DNA from: Henningerozyma blattae CBS 6284
Lineage: Eukaryota > Ascomycota > Saccharomycetes > Saccharomycetales > Saccharomycetaceae
DNA: 64,000 nucleotides
Assembly: GCF_000315915.1 (NCBI RefSeq)
Contig: NC_020187.1
Coordinates: 620,001 to 684,000, forward strand
Direction: 5' to 3'
Within the stretch, counting starts at the first letter, position 1; each line of letters starts with the position of its first letter. The translations under genes were made by a program, and so were the position numbers. The notes under the pieces are model-generated. The model saw only the letters and a program-made list of their open reading frames with translations, made no database searches and was not told the DNA's origin. Positions 1 to 10,777 of the stretch are shown here, piece by piece.

Positions 1-549
1 TTTGTTTTCATTCAATTGATTGCTAAGAATGATCCAAGTCATATTATTTGTAAAATTATTGGTCATTATGAAGTAGTTAACAACTATCTTTATGTACCAA
101 CATTCCCATTATCATTATTGACTCCACCAAGATCTATTCAATCAATGATTTTTAAACAACCATTGACTATCATTGTTTTCCCACTATTCTTAGCTACCAC
201 TGGTGTTTGGTTCGCCTCAAAATGGCAAGCTATCTCCGGTTCTTCTGCTAAGGATATTGCTAATGATTTCAAAGAACAAGGTATTACTCTAACTGGACGT
301 AGAGAACAAAACATTGCCAAAGAATTAGAAAAGACTATCCCTACTGCATCAACTACCGGTGCTGCTGTGTTGGCTTTAACCACTGCAGTTGGTGAATTTT
401 TAGGTTTGAAAGGTCAAGCTGCTGGTATGGTTGTTGGTGTCTGCGGTGCTTTTGCCATCTTAGAATTTGTCACATTAGAATATCAACAATCTGGTGGTCA
501 AAGTATGTTGGCTCAAGTTTTAGGTGGTGCTGCATCTGCATTCCAATAG
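1..549 (+). CDS. SSH1: Sec61-family translocon subunit, SSH1-like (3' part only)
   Basis: The frame is open from base 1 and ends in TAG at 547-549, so only the last ~182 residues are present and the true start lies left of the window. The C-terminal region of a SecY/Sec61-alpha pore protein is visible: a membrane segment (PLTIIVFPLFLATTGVWFAS), the conserved cytosolic stretch SGSSAKDIANDFKEQGITL followed by GRREQNIAKELEK, then two hydrophobic segments. The family forms the ER protein-conducting channel; Ssh1 is the channel of the second, co-translational complex. The call of SSH1 rather than SEC61 rests on the divergent tail ending near QQSGGQS and on neighbours: MRPL27, DUG2, SAF1 and PAF1 follow in the order and relative orientation seen next to SSH1 in S. 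cerevisiae. SEC61 itself is the alternative. Confidence 0.82.
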   Translation, partial: FVFIQLIAKNDPSHIICKIIGHYEVVNNYLYVPTFPLSLLTPPRSIQSMIFKQPLTIIVFPLFLATTGVWFASKWQAISGSSAKDIANDFKEQGITLTGRREQNIAKELEKTIPTASTTGAAVLALTTAVGEFLGLKGQAAGMVVGVCGAFAILEFVTLEYQQSGGQSMLAQVLGGAASAFQ

Positions 550-1130
550 ACAATTACTCTAAAGTCACCTGTTTATTAATTTTCCTTTTTAATTATTTAA
601 TATTTTTTTTCATTTTATCTATTTCTAATTCATTGTAATATTATTATGACTGCATAATGAATCTATCTAGTATCCCCCTCCTTTTCTTCTCATTCTCATC
701 TTAAATTCTTATTTTTTATACTTTCAAAAAAAATTTTACTCTTATTATTTTATTGATACTTCCCTATATATCTATTATTGATGTCAAAAAAAAAAACATA
801 AATAAAATAAAATAAAATAAAATAAAATAAAATAAAATAGAAGCCAGTAAATTACATATAAATTACTTCACACACCTTCTTTAAAGATGAACATATCTTG
901 TTGATCAGTATTTCATATTCTATTAAGAACTTATAAAATATAGCATTATATACACTTATACACTGATAAGTATACAAAATATCATTACTGTACTGACGTG
1001 TCTTTTTTCATTTTTTTTTATTTGATTTAAAAATCTAGAAGCCTTGCATTTTTTCTATTTACAATTTTAAAGCATTCAGATTATATTAAATTCATCGAAT
1101 ATAATTTAAATATATGTCCTTTGAATATGC
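550..1130. other. Convergent 3' intergenic, SSH1/MRPL27
   Basis: This AT-rich stretch separates two convergent genes and should hold both terminators. About eight copies of a 5-bp AATAA-type unit run from about 800 to 838. No conserved open frame or RNA gene was seen. Confidence 0.7.
797..839. repeat. (AATAA)n microsatellite
   Basis: Perfect tandem pentanucleotide repeat, roughly eight units, following an A-rich tract. It lies in the convergent intergenic region and is probably length-variable between strains. Confidence 0.9.
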
Positions 1131-1568
1131 TCAACCTCTTTCTATCCTACATTTAATATCACTAGCTGGACTTGGAACTTCACCATCTCTGACATATTCT
1201 CTCAACTTATCAAAGTATAGGTTAATATCTATTGGACCTTTTGGATAATTCTTGAATTGATGTTTTAGTTCAGGAACATCGGAGCTTACCAAAGGTTTCA
1301 GAGAAGTGTTCATTATTTTTGGTACTGTGAATGTGCGTACCTTGCTCCAATTAATAACATACTCACCATATTTGGTATGCTTACCAATACCTGATGATCT
1401 TGTACCTTTATACATATTCTTGTTCCCTTGTTTTGTAGTTAAGGGTAGTCTTTTAGTACCCTGCTTTGAGACACCATAAAATAATGAACCATCACGATAT
1501 TTCTTCCATGGTCTTGTAAGTTGTGATATAGCTGATTCATGAAATAATAATTGTTGTGTGAATTTCAT
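1131..1568 (-). CDS. MRPL27: Mitochondrial large-subunit ribosomal protein mL41 (MRPL27)
   Basis: A 145-residue protein, matching the usual length of the yeast protein (about 146). The N-terminal third carries the highly conserved basic segment [16 protein letters not shown] followed by [20 protein letters not shown], diagnostic of the mL41 family, and the protein ends in ERG as in S. cerevisiae. It is a structural component of the mitochondrial 54S ribosomal subunit and acts in mitochondrial translation; the basic N-terminus doubles as an import signal. The start used is the first Met, and it gives the family length. It is convergent with SSH1 and divergent from DUG2, the same arrangement as in S. 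cerevisiae. Confidence 0.95.
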   Translation of the reverse strand: MKFTQQLLFHESAISQLTRPWKKYRDGSLFYGVSKQGTKRLPLTTKQGNKNMYKGTRSSGIGKHTKYGEYVINWSKVRTFTVPKIMNTSLKPLVSSDVPELKHQFKNYPKGPIDINLYFDKLREYVRDGEVPSPASDIKCRIERG

Positions 1569-2294
1569 CTTATCCTTTGTACGAGTATTATTCTTTTTGA
1601 TTTGTTATGTCTTAGAAGAATTATTGTTTTTTTTTGTTTGATTAGCTTTTTCTATACTTCGTTTTTAATTCCTTATATAAATTCTAGAAATTTGAATATT
1701 GAAAAAAAAATCATCAAAAAAAAATGGAACAAAAAAAATAAATGTAAATATATACATAGAAAATTATCATGATTTTAATTATTAACTTGAGATTAAATTA
1801 TTTAGCTACAAACCATAAAGGTTAACTAAGATTAAATTGTGTATTTTATTGGCACCAATGAAAAGGAAAATCAAATTCATATAACAGTTTATTTACTTTT
1901 TATAGAAATACATATTATATTTAGTTTATCTCATCACTAAACACATTACAAAATTCTTCCTATTCAATTCTCTTCATATTTCTTCGTAATTTTATTTTTA
2001 TCACCAGTTTATCTTTCAGTTATCTTTGAAATAAAATAGTCATAATCTCGGACGTTTTTTTTGACGTCAGCGATAATTATTATGCATTGAAAAGTCATCT
2101 TCATATTCAGACTCCCATTAAATATACTCAGCATCATATACTATAGCTTTGTACCCAAGCTTTACTTGTATACTACATTTATTGGGATAATAAAATAGTA
2201 CTTATCTATCAAAAAGATTGAATGCATCTCTTATTTTCTTCTTAATCGATAGTTAGAATACTAAAATATAAGGTAACGCAAAAAAAAGAAAAAG
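1569..2294. other. Divergent promoter region MRPL27/DUG2
   Basis: AT-rich spacer between divergent starts. It has T- and A-rich tracts, a CRE-type palindrome at 2062-2069 (listed separately) and a run of A just before the DUG2 start. An open frame of about 70 codons within it is low-complexity and is not supported as a gene. Confidence 0.6.
2062..2069. promoter_or_regulatory. CRE-type site TGACGTCA
   Basis: Perfect 8-bp palindrome TGACGTCA, the consensus for yeast ATF/CREB bZIP factors (Sko1, Aca1, Cst6). It lies 226 bp upstream of the DUG2 start. Function is inferred from the motif and its position only. Confidence 0.4.
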
Positions 2295-4985
2295 ATGCAA
2301 TTAATTAATCCTGTTTTCTTAAATAAATGGAACCATGAATATTCCATTTTATCACTAGTTGCATATCCTAAAAAGAGATTATTATTTGCAGGTACTCAAG
2401 ATTCAAAAATCTTGGTATTCAATCTTTACACCTACAATTTAATCAAAACTATTCAGTTGGGTCAATCTTTGGAAACTAATATTAGCTCAAGTGTTCTTTA
2501 TTTGACTAGTTCGGAAGATGAAAATTACTTGTTTTCAGCTAGTGCAGACTCTTTAGTAAGAGTTTGGTCAATTGGAAATGAAAATGTAAGTAACGGTAGT
2601 TCAGTTACAATTCAAGACTTAGCTACTATATATTCTATTACAGATATTGGTGACATTTTCTCATTACGTTATTTAGACTCATTAGACACGTTAGTTTTGG
2701 GTTGCCAAGATGCAAGTTTACTTTACTTAGATAAGACTATTGAAAGAATTAAAAATAAAAACTCAGCGACCTTAGAAACTGATTGGAATAAGTTACCCCA
2801 CAGAAGATATGATAAGTTTTTCGACTCCAAAGGTCCAACAGGTACATCAAATCCAACATCCATGGAATCTTTATCAACATCAATAACTTCTGCAACTAAT
2901 TGCATTATTGAAATTCCCGCTGAAAATATCATTAAATATGCACATAATGGTTTCATTTATTCAATTTGTAAATTAGACAGCAATAGCAATAGATTATTAA
3001 ATGAATTACATATTCATGATACAAATATTTCTGATAAAAGTTCTGTTTCAAAATTATATAAGAATTGTGAACATATCATTACTGGTGGTGGTGATGGGCT
3101 CAGTAAAATATGGATGTTTTATAGAGGTCTTAATGGCAATATTAAATTACAGTTACAGCATGAAGGTATGGATAATAAAGATTGTGTTCTATCCCAGGCA
3201 ATTGAATTTCCCTTTTTATATTGTGGTTTGATTGATGGTTATATAAAGATATGGGATTTAAATACAAAACAGTTAATCTCTGCCTTAGCTACCAATGAAA
3301 AATCAGATATAATTTCAATATCTGTATATAAAGATCATATATTTGCCATTAATGAATCAGGTATTACATTATTCCATGACAATATGACTTGGTTTTGGAA
3401 TCCAAACCAAGGTAAAGTATTTACCTCGGATATTATGGAGCAAAATAAAAGTAACAATTCATATTATAAATCAATGAATCTACTCACAGGTGGTGATGAT
3501 GGTTCATTGACAATATGGAACTTAGATGATTGTTTACATGAAAATCCATACGGGCCAGGTATACATCAACCATCTTGTAATCCTATGCATACTACTCCAT
3601 CTGGGTGTTCAATGTCTTGGACTCATTATCAGCCTGCTAAATTAGATACAGAAGATATGATCAGGACTCTTAAGGAGCTTGTTGCATTTAAAACTGTCTC
3701 CCAATTTAAAGACACTTCTCAGTTATTAGCTTCCAGAAGGTGTGCAGTACACATTCAACAATTATGCGTTAACATGGGTGCAGAAAAGACACAGTTGATA
3801 CCGACAGAAGATGGTAAAAATCCCTTAGTATTCGCTCATTTCAAAAGTAATAGTGTTTGTAAAGAAGCTAAAGAGGAAAAGAGAAAAAAAATTATCTGGT
3901 ATGGTCATTATGATGTAATTTCAGCTGGTGATCCGGATCTATGGAAAACTGCTCCATTCGAATTGACATGTGAAGATGGTTATATGAAAGGCCGTGGGGT
4001 TAGTGATAATAAAGGACCTATAGTAGCTGCTATATACAGTGTAGCTACTCTTTTTCAGCAAAATAATCTAGCAAATGATGTGTATTTCTTAATTGAAGGC
4101 AATGAGGAAACTGGTTCTCAAGGTTTAAAGATGGCATGTGAAAAGCTTCAATCATTGATTGGTGATGAAGTTGATTGGATTCTTTTAAGTAATTCTACGT
4201 GGATTGACAGAAAACATCCATGTATGAATTATGGTTTAAGAGGTGTAATCAATGCCAAGATAACTGTGACTAGTGATGAACCAAATAGGCATTCCGGTGT
4301 TGATGGTGGTGTACACGTAGAGCCTGCTGCTGATCTGATTTATGTAATTTCAAAATTGCGTAATGAGAATAATCTAATTTCTATTCCAAACTTCTATGAT
4401 TCATTAAAGCCTTTAAGTTCTGTAGAACAAGATAGAATGAAGCAAATATTGGAAATAGCAGATTTTGAAAAAAATGTTACCCTATCTGAAATTGTTACAA
4501 GATGGACTAAACCATCCTTATCTATCACAACACTAGAAATGAGTGGTCCTGGTAATATCACGGTTATTCCAAAATCTGCATCAATAGGTGTCTCAATCAG
4601 ATTAGTACCTGAGCAATCTATGGATTCTGTAAAAGAAAACTTTGTGAAATTTCTAGAAGATAGTTTTAAATCTCTTAATTCACCTAATCATCTCAAAATA
4701 TACATTGTCAATGAAGCAGACGCTTGGCTAGGTGACCCAACAAATCATGCTTATTCGATTATTAGTAAAGAAATTGAAAACACTTGGAACATTGAACCGC
4801 TTTTTGTTCGCGAGGGTGGATCTATTCCATGTATAAGAACATTAGAGAAGTTGTTCAAGGCTCCTGCTGTTCAAATACCATGTGGTCAATCTACCGATAA
4901 TGCTCATTTGGATAATGAAAATTTACGCATAAAAAACTTCACCCAAATGGCAAAGATTCTATCAAGCATTTTAAATAAGTTGTGA
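2295..4985 (+). CDS. DUG2: DUG2, WD40 + M20 peptidase-like subunit of the glutathione-degrading GATase complex
   Basis: An 896-residue protein close to the S. cerevisiae length (878). Residues about 1-420 are a degenerate WD40 propeller, with blade ends such as LVRVWSI, LSKIWMF, YIKIWDL and SLTIWNL. Residues about 450-896 are an M20-family metallopeptidase-like domain with YGHYDV near residue 535, GRGVSDNKGP near 565 and the acidic GNEETGS near 601, which are the metal-ligand motifs of the family. With Dug3 it forms the glutamine-amidotransferase-like complex that removes the gamma-glutamyl group from glutathione in the cytosol. It sits between MRPL27 and SAF1 as in S. cerevisiae. The start is the first Met after an A-rich leader. 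Confidence 0.95.
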   Translation: MQLINPVFLNKWNHEYSILSLVAYPKKRLLFAGTQDSKILVFNLYTYNLIKTIQLGQSLETNISSSVLYLTSSEDENYLFSASADSLVRVWSIGNENVSNGSSVTIQDLATIYSITDIGDIFSLRYLDSLDTLVLGCQDASLLYLDKTIERIKNKNSATLETDWNKLPHRRYDKFFDSKGPTGTSNPTSMESLSTSITSATNCIIEIPAENIIKYAHNGFIYSICKLDSNSNRLLNELHIHDTNISDKSSVSKLYKNCEHIITGGGDGLSKIWMFYRGLNGNIKLQLQHEGMDNKDCVLSQAIEFPFLYCGLIDGYIKIWDLNTKQLISALATNEKSDIISISVYKDHIFAINESGITLFHDNMTWFWNPNQGKVFTSDIMEQNKSNNSYYKSMNLLTGGDDGSLTIWNLDDCLHENPYGPGIHQPSCNPMHTTPSGCSMSWTHYQPAKLDTEDMIRTLKELVAFKTVSQFKDTSQLLASRRCAVHIQQLCVNMGAEKTQLIPTEDGKNPLVFAHFKSNSVCKEAKEEKRKKIIWYGHYDVISAGDPDLWKTAPFELTCEDGYMKGRGVSDNKGPIVAAIYSVATLFQQNNLANDVYFLIEGNEETGSQGLKMACEKLQSLIGDEVDWILLSNSTWIDRKHPCMNYGLRGVINAKITVTSDEPNRHSGVDGGVHVEPAADLIYVISKLRNENNLISIPNFYDSLKPLSSVEQDRMKQILEIADFEKNVTLSEIVTRWTKPSLSITTLEMSGPGNITVIPKSASIGVSIRLVPEQSMDSVKENFVKFLEDSFKSLNSPNHLKIYIVNEADAWLGDPTNHAYSIISKEIENTWNIEPLFVREGGSIPCIRTLEKLFKAPAVQIPCGQSTDNAHLDNENLRIKNFTQMAKILSSILNKL

Positions 4986-5348
4986 GTCAATTACAATAAA
5001 ATGTATTATTAGTTATTTCCCTTGTGATCAAACAAGTTACAATATTTCTTGCATTAGATATCTATTTATTTATGTATTCATTATCCAGTCTTTTATATTC
5101 ATTTATTACTAGTAGTACGTTATCCTTCGAAGACCTTCTTAGATATTAGATTTCCTGTAGATTTTGTATCTCCAGATTTTCAGTCCTTCGGAGAATAGCA
5201 GTGGCGTGCCTTTCCATCTATCCTTTTTAAGGATCAGAAATTCTAACAAAGCATTTAGTTATATTCTCATAAAAATTAAGTTGATTTTAATTAAATTAGT
5301 AATAAACAGAACTACCTATTAATTCAACAATTAAAGTATCCCTACCTA
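4986..5348. other. Intergenic, DUG2 to SAF1 (tandem)
   Basis: 363 bp serving as the DUG2 terminator and SAF1 promoter. Less AT-rich in its middle (about 5120-5220). No conserved motif or small gene recognised. Confidence 0.6.
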
Positions 5349-7130
5349 ATGACAGAAAAGACGAATCCTGATACAATTAATATTGAAGACCTTCCCTCAG
5401 ATATTGTTCAAAGCACTCTACCATTTTTATCCCCTAATGATCTCAAGAATCTTTCCCTTACTAACAAATATTTTCATAATTTGCTAAGTCAAGATGAGTC
5501 TACAACTGTATGGCATGAATTGTTTCATAAGGTATTTGGAACGCAACATACTAATGATGAGCCTTTCCAATCAAAAAACTCTGAGGAATATAAAAGTGTA
5601 TCAGAAACTATTTGCATTAATACTTACCCAGATCTTAACTGGCACGAGCGATTCCGCAAGAGAAGTCATGACTCAGCATTTTATACGTGGGGTTGTCTAA
5701 AACACTCGAGATTAGGTTATACAGCTAATTCAAATCCGAATTTACTCCAGTCTAATATCAATAACGTTGGCATATCATCCAAATTTGGTGTGAATAAGCC
5801 AACCAAGGTGCCTTGGTTTAATAATGACCCGACTGCTGATCGAACCACATCTATTTCTCCACAAAATTCCGTAGTTCAGATATCTAGTGGTGGGTTCTCA
5901 TTTCAAATATTAACCTCTTCAGGAAAGATCTATTCAACTGGATCCACATTTACGGGAGGCCATAAAGGTCCAGGCCCTCTTGATTTAGACCATGATTATG
6001 ATCCATTTAGAGACTTTATTTCTCATATGGAAAGTTCTTTTCCAAGACTTCGAGTGCCTGGCCGAGGTTTGGTAAATACTACCGGATCTTTTAATATACA
6101 ACGCATCAGCCCTACCACTACTTCCAATGCTTCTATTGGGGAGCCGCATCCAAATATTTATCAGAAGTTAGAAGAAATTGAAAAATACTCTTCTCAGTAC
6201 ATTCCAAATAATGATCATATTAGAAGAATGTTTACAAGTAATTGTTTTGCTGCGTTTCAAGTAGAAGATGTCGCTACATTTTTTGATGAAAAAAATGCTC
6301 CAAAATTTATTGCTATTTCTTCTGGGAGAAGTCATTTTATTGGATTAACAGATCAAAATGTTTTATTTTCATGGGATTCACCAACATCAGATTTTGGGGC
6401 AAAAATTGAATTTAAAGATCTCCCATCAAGAGAAACTAATCCAATCTTGAAAATTGGTTGTGGTTGGAATTTTTCTTGTATTTACATTTATAATATTGGT
6501 TTGGTAGTATGGAGCTCTCGTTCTTCTATTCAAAAAGGTATTACAGAATCATTTGCAAATTATAAAATAATTCCAAATACTTCAGAATTATCAGGAGACA
6601 ATAAAATATTGGATTTTGCTTGTCTACAAGACAATACCGTACTATATATCACTACTTCTGGTAAACAGATTTATTTGTACAAGGATGGACAAACAATCAC
6701 TTTAGATCTAGATATTAAGGGGAGACTATTAAAAATAACATCCTGTTTTAGTTTAATAACAATATTCACTGATCAACATAGCTATATGCTAAAAGTTAGT
6801 AATGGGACTATTGATTATACGAGTTTATCTTCTCTAGATTTAGATATTCAGGGCGAAACAATAATCTCATTAGCTGCCGGAGATTATCATACAATTGGGC
6901 TAAGTCAAAGAGGTAACATATATACATGGGGTACAGAAAGTCAGCAATGTGGTTGTTTGGGTCTAGGTGCTCCAGAGTATATTGTTACCCAAGCAATGCT
7001 TGGTGAAACTGAAGGTAGAAGAAACATAAAAGTTTTAAAGCCTACCAAAGTCGAACTAGAAGAGGGTTATAAGTGCATTGGTATCACAGGCGGTGGTTGG
7101 CATTCTGGTGCGATTTTAATTAAAAAATGA
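5349..7130 (+). CDS. SAF1: SAF1, F-box protein with RCC1-like repeats
   Basis: A 593-residue protein. An F-box is visible at residues about 9-47 (IEDLPSDIVQSTLPFLSPND, then LKNLSLTNKYFHNLL). The remainder carries RCC1-type beta-propeller repeats: YTWGCLKHSRLGY near 117, VQISSGGFSFQILTSSGKIYSTG near 177, FIAISSGRSHFIGLTDQNVL near 322, and a well-preserved last repeat ISLAAGDYHTIGLSQRGNIYTWG near 510. In S. cerevisiae, Saf1 is the SCF specificity subunit that targets the adenine deaminase Aah1 for proteasomal degradation on entry into quiescence. Placement next to DUG2 and convergent with PAF1 matches S. cerevisiae. The substrate here is inferred. Confidence 0.93.
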   Translation: MTEKTNPDTINIEDLPSDIVQSTLPFLSPNDLKNLSLTNKYFHNLLSQDESTTVWHELFHKVFGTQHTNDEPFQSKNSEEYKSVSETICINTYPDLNWHERFRKRSHDSAFYTWGCLKHSRLGYTANSNPNLLQSNINNVGISSKFGVNKPTKVPWFNNDPTADRTTSISPQNSVVQISSGGFSFQILTSSGKIYSTGSTFTGGHKGPGPLDLDHDYDPFRDFISHMESSFPRLRVPGRGLVNTTGSFNIQRISPTTTSNASIGEPHPNIYQKLEEIEKYSSQYIPNNDHIRRMFTSNCFAAFQVEDVATFFDEKNAPKFIAISSGRSHFIGLTDQNVLFSWDSPTSDFGAKIEFKDLPSRETNPILKIGCGWNFSCIYIYNIGLVVWSSRSSIQKGITESFANYKIIPNTSELSGDNKILDFACLQDNTVLYITTSGKQIYLYKDGQTITLDLDIKGRLLKITSCFSLITIFTDQHSYMLKVSNGTIDYTSLSSLDLDIQGETIISLAAGDYHTIGLSQRGNIYTWGTESQQCGCLGLGAPEYIVTQAMLGETEGRRNIKVLKPTKVELEEGYKCIGITGGGWHSGAILIKK

Positions 7131-7319
7131 AATATACTATTAAAAATGTGTATTTGAACAAGATCTAGTGAAATACGTCCTGCATCATTGTTCTTTATTG
7201 AATTTTTATGATAAAATTTTATATAATTATACAAAATATCTATGTGGTTTTTTTAAATTGTTACAGTATATCTACATATGTTAGTATATGAATAATTTTT
7301 TATCATTTCAATTCAATAT

Positions 7320-8528
7320 TTATTCGTCATTTATATTGTTATTATCATCATTATTGTCAAATTCTTCATCTACACTTGGGAAATTAATTGGATCAAATCT
7401 AGTCCTTAAATTATCCCTTGAATTAGCTTCTTGTGTAGTTGGGTTTCTTAAAGAAATATTTATTTGATCAATATTATTTTCTCTAACAATTGGCCTTAAA
7501 ACGTCATTGACACGTCTACGTTTCAATTCGATTCTTGAACGTAGTGGTTTGTAATATGCGATATTATCTTCATCATTAAATATCAACGCTAGTTCTCCAA
7601 AGGACCCACTGTTAGTGGTATTTGGTACTTGTCTCATATCAAAGTCTCTTAGTCTTTTAAACTTGTAAATTCTATCTTCTTCTGAATTTTCTTTATTTAA
7701 TGTTTCATCGATCTTCTTTTCTACTTCATTCTCCAATATATTAGATCCTTCCTTATCAGTTGTGTACATTGAAATCCATTCATCTTCTTCCAGTTCCACT
7801 GGTCTGAATAATGCAGTGGATAAGTTTAAAGTTATTTTCTCCTTTGGGTCCAACAATGCACTACCTGTTAATCTTAGAGTGAAATAACTTTGGTCCATAG
7901 ATGCAGTATCCGGTAACAGCGACCATGTCTTAACAGCATGTAAATTTTTTTTTACAGGATGTTTCAATGTTTTTAAATCTTTGGAAATAGAATTAAACGT
8001 ATTTTCAACTCTTTCAGTTATTTGTGAAGAGTTTAATATATTTTCTAAATCATCTTCATTAGATCTTCCAGGATAACCACGTTTTCTATTATTTATGCCA
8101 TTTGAATTAGTACTAGTGTTAGTATTATTACCAGATGTGATTACACTCGACACATATTCAGTTCTTCTCAAGAAATTAACTTTTGAAATATCAGTCTTTG
8201 TTAATCTATCCATTCTTGGGTCTCTAAGCAGAACTCTATCTTTTGGGTCCAGTTTGATACCTTCATATCCAAATAATAATCTAGTATCCATTTTATCTAA
8301 TAAACCTGGAAATTTCATTAAATCCAGTGGCAAACCCAAATCATTATCAACATTGACTAATGAAGAAACAGTCGTTTTTGTATAAAGAGAAGAAATTATT
8401 TCTGGAGAATCCACTTGTTCTTGTGGAATTTCTGTATACTTCATTAATTTAGGTGGTAATAATGGAGCTGGTAAAGTATTACGATACTTTAATTTGGCAA
8501 TATATTCTTGTTTTCTGGACATTGTCAA
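7320..8528 (-). CDS. PAF1: PAF1, Paf1-complex subunit
   Basis: A 402-residue protein, slightly shorter than S. cerevisiae Paf1 (445). The N-terminal family signature is clear: SRKQEYIAKLKYRNTLPAPL followed by LPPKLMKYTEIP, then LLFGYEGIKLDPKDRVLLRDP and the short motif FLRRTEYVSS near residue 120. The C-terminus is a low-complexity acidic Asn/Asp tail. Paf1 belongs to the five-subunit Paf1 complex that travels with RNA polymerase II and supports H2B ubiquitylation, H3K4/K36 methylation and 3'-end formation. The second Met (MSRKQEY) is an equally plausible start. The gene is convergent with SAF1, as in S. cerevisiae. Confidence 0.94.
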   Translation of the reverse strand: MTMSRKQEYIAKLKYRNTLPAPLLPPKLMKYTEIPQEQVDSPEIISSLYTKTTVSSLVNVDNDLGLPLDLMKFPGLLDKMDTRLLFGYEGIKLDPKDRVLLRDPRMDRLTKTDISKVNFLRRTEYVSSVITSGNNTNTSTNSNGINNRKRGYPGRSNEDDLENILNSSQITERVENTFNSISKDLKTLKHPVKKNLHAVKTWSLLPDTASMDQSYFTLRLTGSALLDPKEKITLNLSTALFRPVELEEDEWISMYTTDKEGSNILENEVEKKIDETLNKENSEEDRIYKFKRLRDFDMRQVPNTTNSGSFGELALIFNDEDNIAYYKPLRSRIELKRRRVNDVLRPIVRENNIDQINISLRNPTTQEANSRDNLRTRFDPINFPSVDEEFDNNDDNNNINDE

Positions 8529-8997
8529 TAGGGTATAAAACGGAAATGCTGATTTTTGTCAGTGATAAATATGAAATTAAACGTTGATTCAGGGAAATCT
8601 CCAGTGAATAATATAAATCTCCAATAATTACAGCCTAATTAATGATAAGATTTTCAATTGAGAAAAATGTGTTACTTTAAAGATGAAAAATTATGTATGG
8701 CTATTCTTTTTATTATTATCGAATTGGAAATTTTAAATCTCAATTTTCCAAATTCTTGAACTTGTCCGAAAATCCGGGTAAATCTTTCTTCTAAAAAGTC
8801 AAGTAATAGCCGCTTAAACCAATTAATAAAATGAAATATAAAAAAAAGAAAACAAATAAAACAACATATTACAATGAGTTGGACAAATTTCTTACATACA
8901 AGGAGGAATCTAAGGAATATTTAATGGGTTAGTTTTTGGGCAAAATAAATTCTAGAAACTATATAAGAGCATAACAAATAAAAGGAATTTGGCTTAT
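8529..8997. other. PAF1 promoter / MPM1-like terminator region
   Basis: 469-bp AT-rich spacer upstream of PAF1 and downstream of the MPM1-like gene (both on the minus strand). In S. cerevisiae PAF1 is followed by DPB3; no histone-fold frame remains here. Confidence 0.6.
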
Positions 8998-9906
8998 TTA
9001 TGAGTTGTCATCTTCTACAAGAATGGTTTCTTCCTTGGTATTTTTAGTAGTCTTTTTTGTATTCCAAGGAGTCGTTTCAGTTTCAGTTTTAACAGAAACG
9101 GTCCCATCGTCAAAATATGTCTTGTAGAGGCTAATTTTCTGTTTCCCCTCATTGGTAGAATTCATACTAATCGACTGTGACGTTCCGATAATATTTTTAT
9201 TTTTATTGTCATTTCCAGTAGCAGAAGACGATCCAAATATTTGAATATCTTCAGGAGTGTTTGGAAAGTTGATTTGTTTATTTTGCTGTTTGATCAACTC
9301 TTTTCTCTTAGTCTCAAGTAGATCTTTCTCTAGAGATTTCATATGTAGTTTCCAGGATAAATAAACATTATAATTCGAGAAGAACAACCCTAAATCGTGT
9401 TTCTTATCGGCAAGTACTTCTTCTTTATTTGGAGCTGATAATAGTTTTGGTTCCCAATGGGTAGAAAATCGAGACTTATTAATGCTGTTACCTTCATTGT
9501 TATTGGATGTATTGCTTTTGAAAGGATTAGTATATGGTGGATTGATTTCGTCAGAGGGCGTATTTTTAGGGAATAAACAATTCCAAATACCTGAAGTATC
9601 CCATACAGACAATCCACTTAATTTCTTACACTTTTCAAATTGTGAATCAGTTGGAAGTTTCCTACTGCCTGTTAAGAATGAGCTTGGGTTATTACTAAAA
9701 GGTAGTAAGTTATCAAAAATACTCGAAGGTGAATCAAAGAATGTTTGGGGTAAAAGCATCCCATTATTGTTGATATAGTTTATAGGATGGTTTTCATATT
9801 CATGATGATTATTTATTAAAAAAGACGTAGACTTATTTTCTAGAAATTTCTTATTAAATTGTTCAACGTTTGATGACTCTAGATCTTCTTCTTGACAGAT
9901 ACCCAT
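8998..9906 (-). CDS. MPM1: MPM1-like protein (mitochondrial peculiar membrane protein family)
   Basis: A 302-residue, Asn/Ser-rich protein with no clear signal peptide or strong membrane helix. Its most conserved-looking segments are FEKCKKLSGLSVWDTSGIWN followed by CLFP near residue 90, the WEPKLLS segment near 148, and a C-terminal VWDT/YKTYFDDGTVSVKTE-type stretch near 262. I did not recognise a catalytic domain. The MPM1 call leans on synteny: in S. cerevisiae MPM1 (YJL066C) adjoins DLS1, the duplicate of DPB3, and DPB3 adjoins PAF1, so the ancestral order predicts an MPM1 gene immediately beyond PAF1. Mpm1 is a mitochondrial membrane-associated protein of unclear role. The name should be confirmed by profile search. 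Confidence 0.6.
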   Translation of the reverse strand: MGICQEEDLESSNVEQFNKKFLENKSTSFLINNHHEYENHPINYINNNGMLLPQTFFDSPSSIFDNLLPFSNNPSSFLTGSRKLPTDSQFEKCKKLSGLSVWDTSGIWNCLFPKNTPSDEINPPYTNPFKSNTSNNNEGNSINKSRFSTHWEPKLLSAPNKEEVLADKKHDLGLFFSNYNVYLSWKLHMKSLEKDLLETKRKELIKQQNKQINFPNTPEDIQIFGSSSATGNDNKNKNIIGTSQSISMNSTNEGKQKISLYKTYFDDGTVSVKTETETTPWNTKKTTKNTKEETILVEDDNS

Positions 9907-10743
9907 TGTAAAATAGTGTGTTAGCGAATAATGTTTTTATCTATGGTGTGTTGTATAATACTAAGTTGATAATGTATTTGAAAAAAAATTCTTATCATTT
10001 ATTTATTCCATTGTAATAAAAAGGGATCTAGAGTTATCAAGCGTGCTTTGTTTCAATGTATCATCCAACAACCTGACTATCTGAGTGTTAAAGAGGAAAG
10101 AACTCCGAGATCGTATCGCATGACAAAAAAAGTGAATCTTTTCAAAAATGGAATACTATTGACCATATAAGCAATAAAGGTTTTTGAAGTGAATTATATT
10201 ATGGAGATATTTTAACATTTTATTCATTACATCGAATTTTTTTGTTCCTAAGTGCATAATTTATATATTTTATTTGCTAATTCCCCAGTAATGTTTTGTT
10301 TTAGTATTAGGGATGCACTTCAAGCATGGTGAATGAATGTATTGTAAGGAAAATGTAGGATTTTAAAGGGACTAAAAAAACACAGAAGAATTGTTAAAAA
10401 GTATCTTCAATGTAAGTTCGTTATTAATGGACCACCAACATGACAACATTTAGAAATTTTTTTCTCAAGGAATAGAGTTTTTGAAAATAATATATCAAAA
10501 ATAATTTTATATGAGAGTTCTAGTAAGGAAATAACTTTTTTAAACACTTATACAAAGAGAATTGTGAGCAGCATTATTATACAAATATAAAAAGCACAAT
10601 ATATTGAATATATTGAATTTTTGTTAATCGATTTCTTCGGCTAAAGATCTATCACAAACCATTGAATACTACAATAAACCATTTTTCACTAAAATTATAT
10701 AATTTAAACAACCTTACCATCTATATTACGATAATTTTTGAAA

Positions 10744-10751
<8 letters not shown>

Positions 10752-10776
<25 letters not shown>

Positions 10777-10777
10777 T
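10752..10777. repeat. (TA)n dinucleotide repeat
   Basis: About 13 alternating AT units in a non-coding region; likely variable in length and able to extrude as a cruciform. Confidence 0.9.

Noticed and set aside
7280..7286. TACTAAC branch-point sequence on the minus strand
   Set aside because: It lies beyond the PAF1 stop with no splice sites or coding sequence to join.
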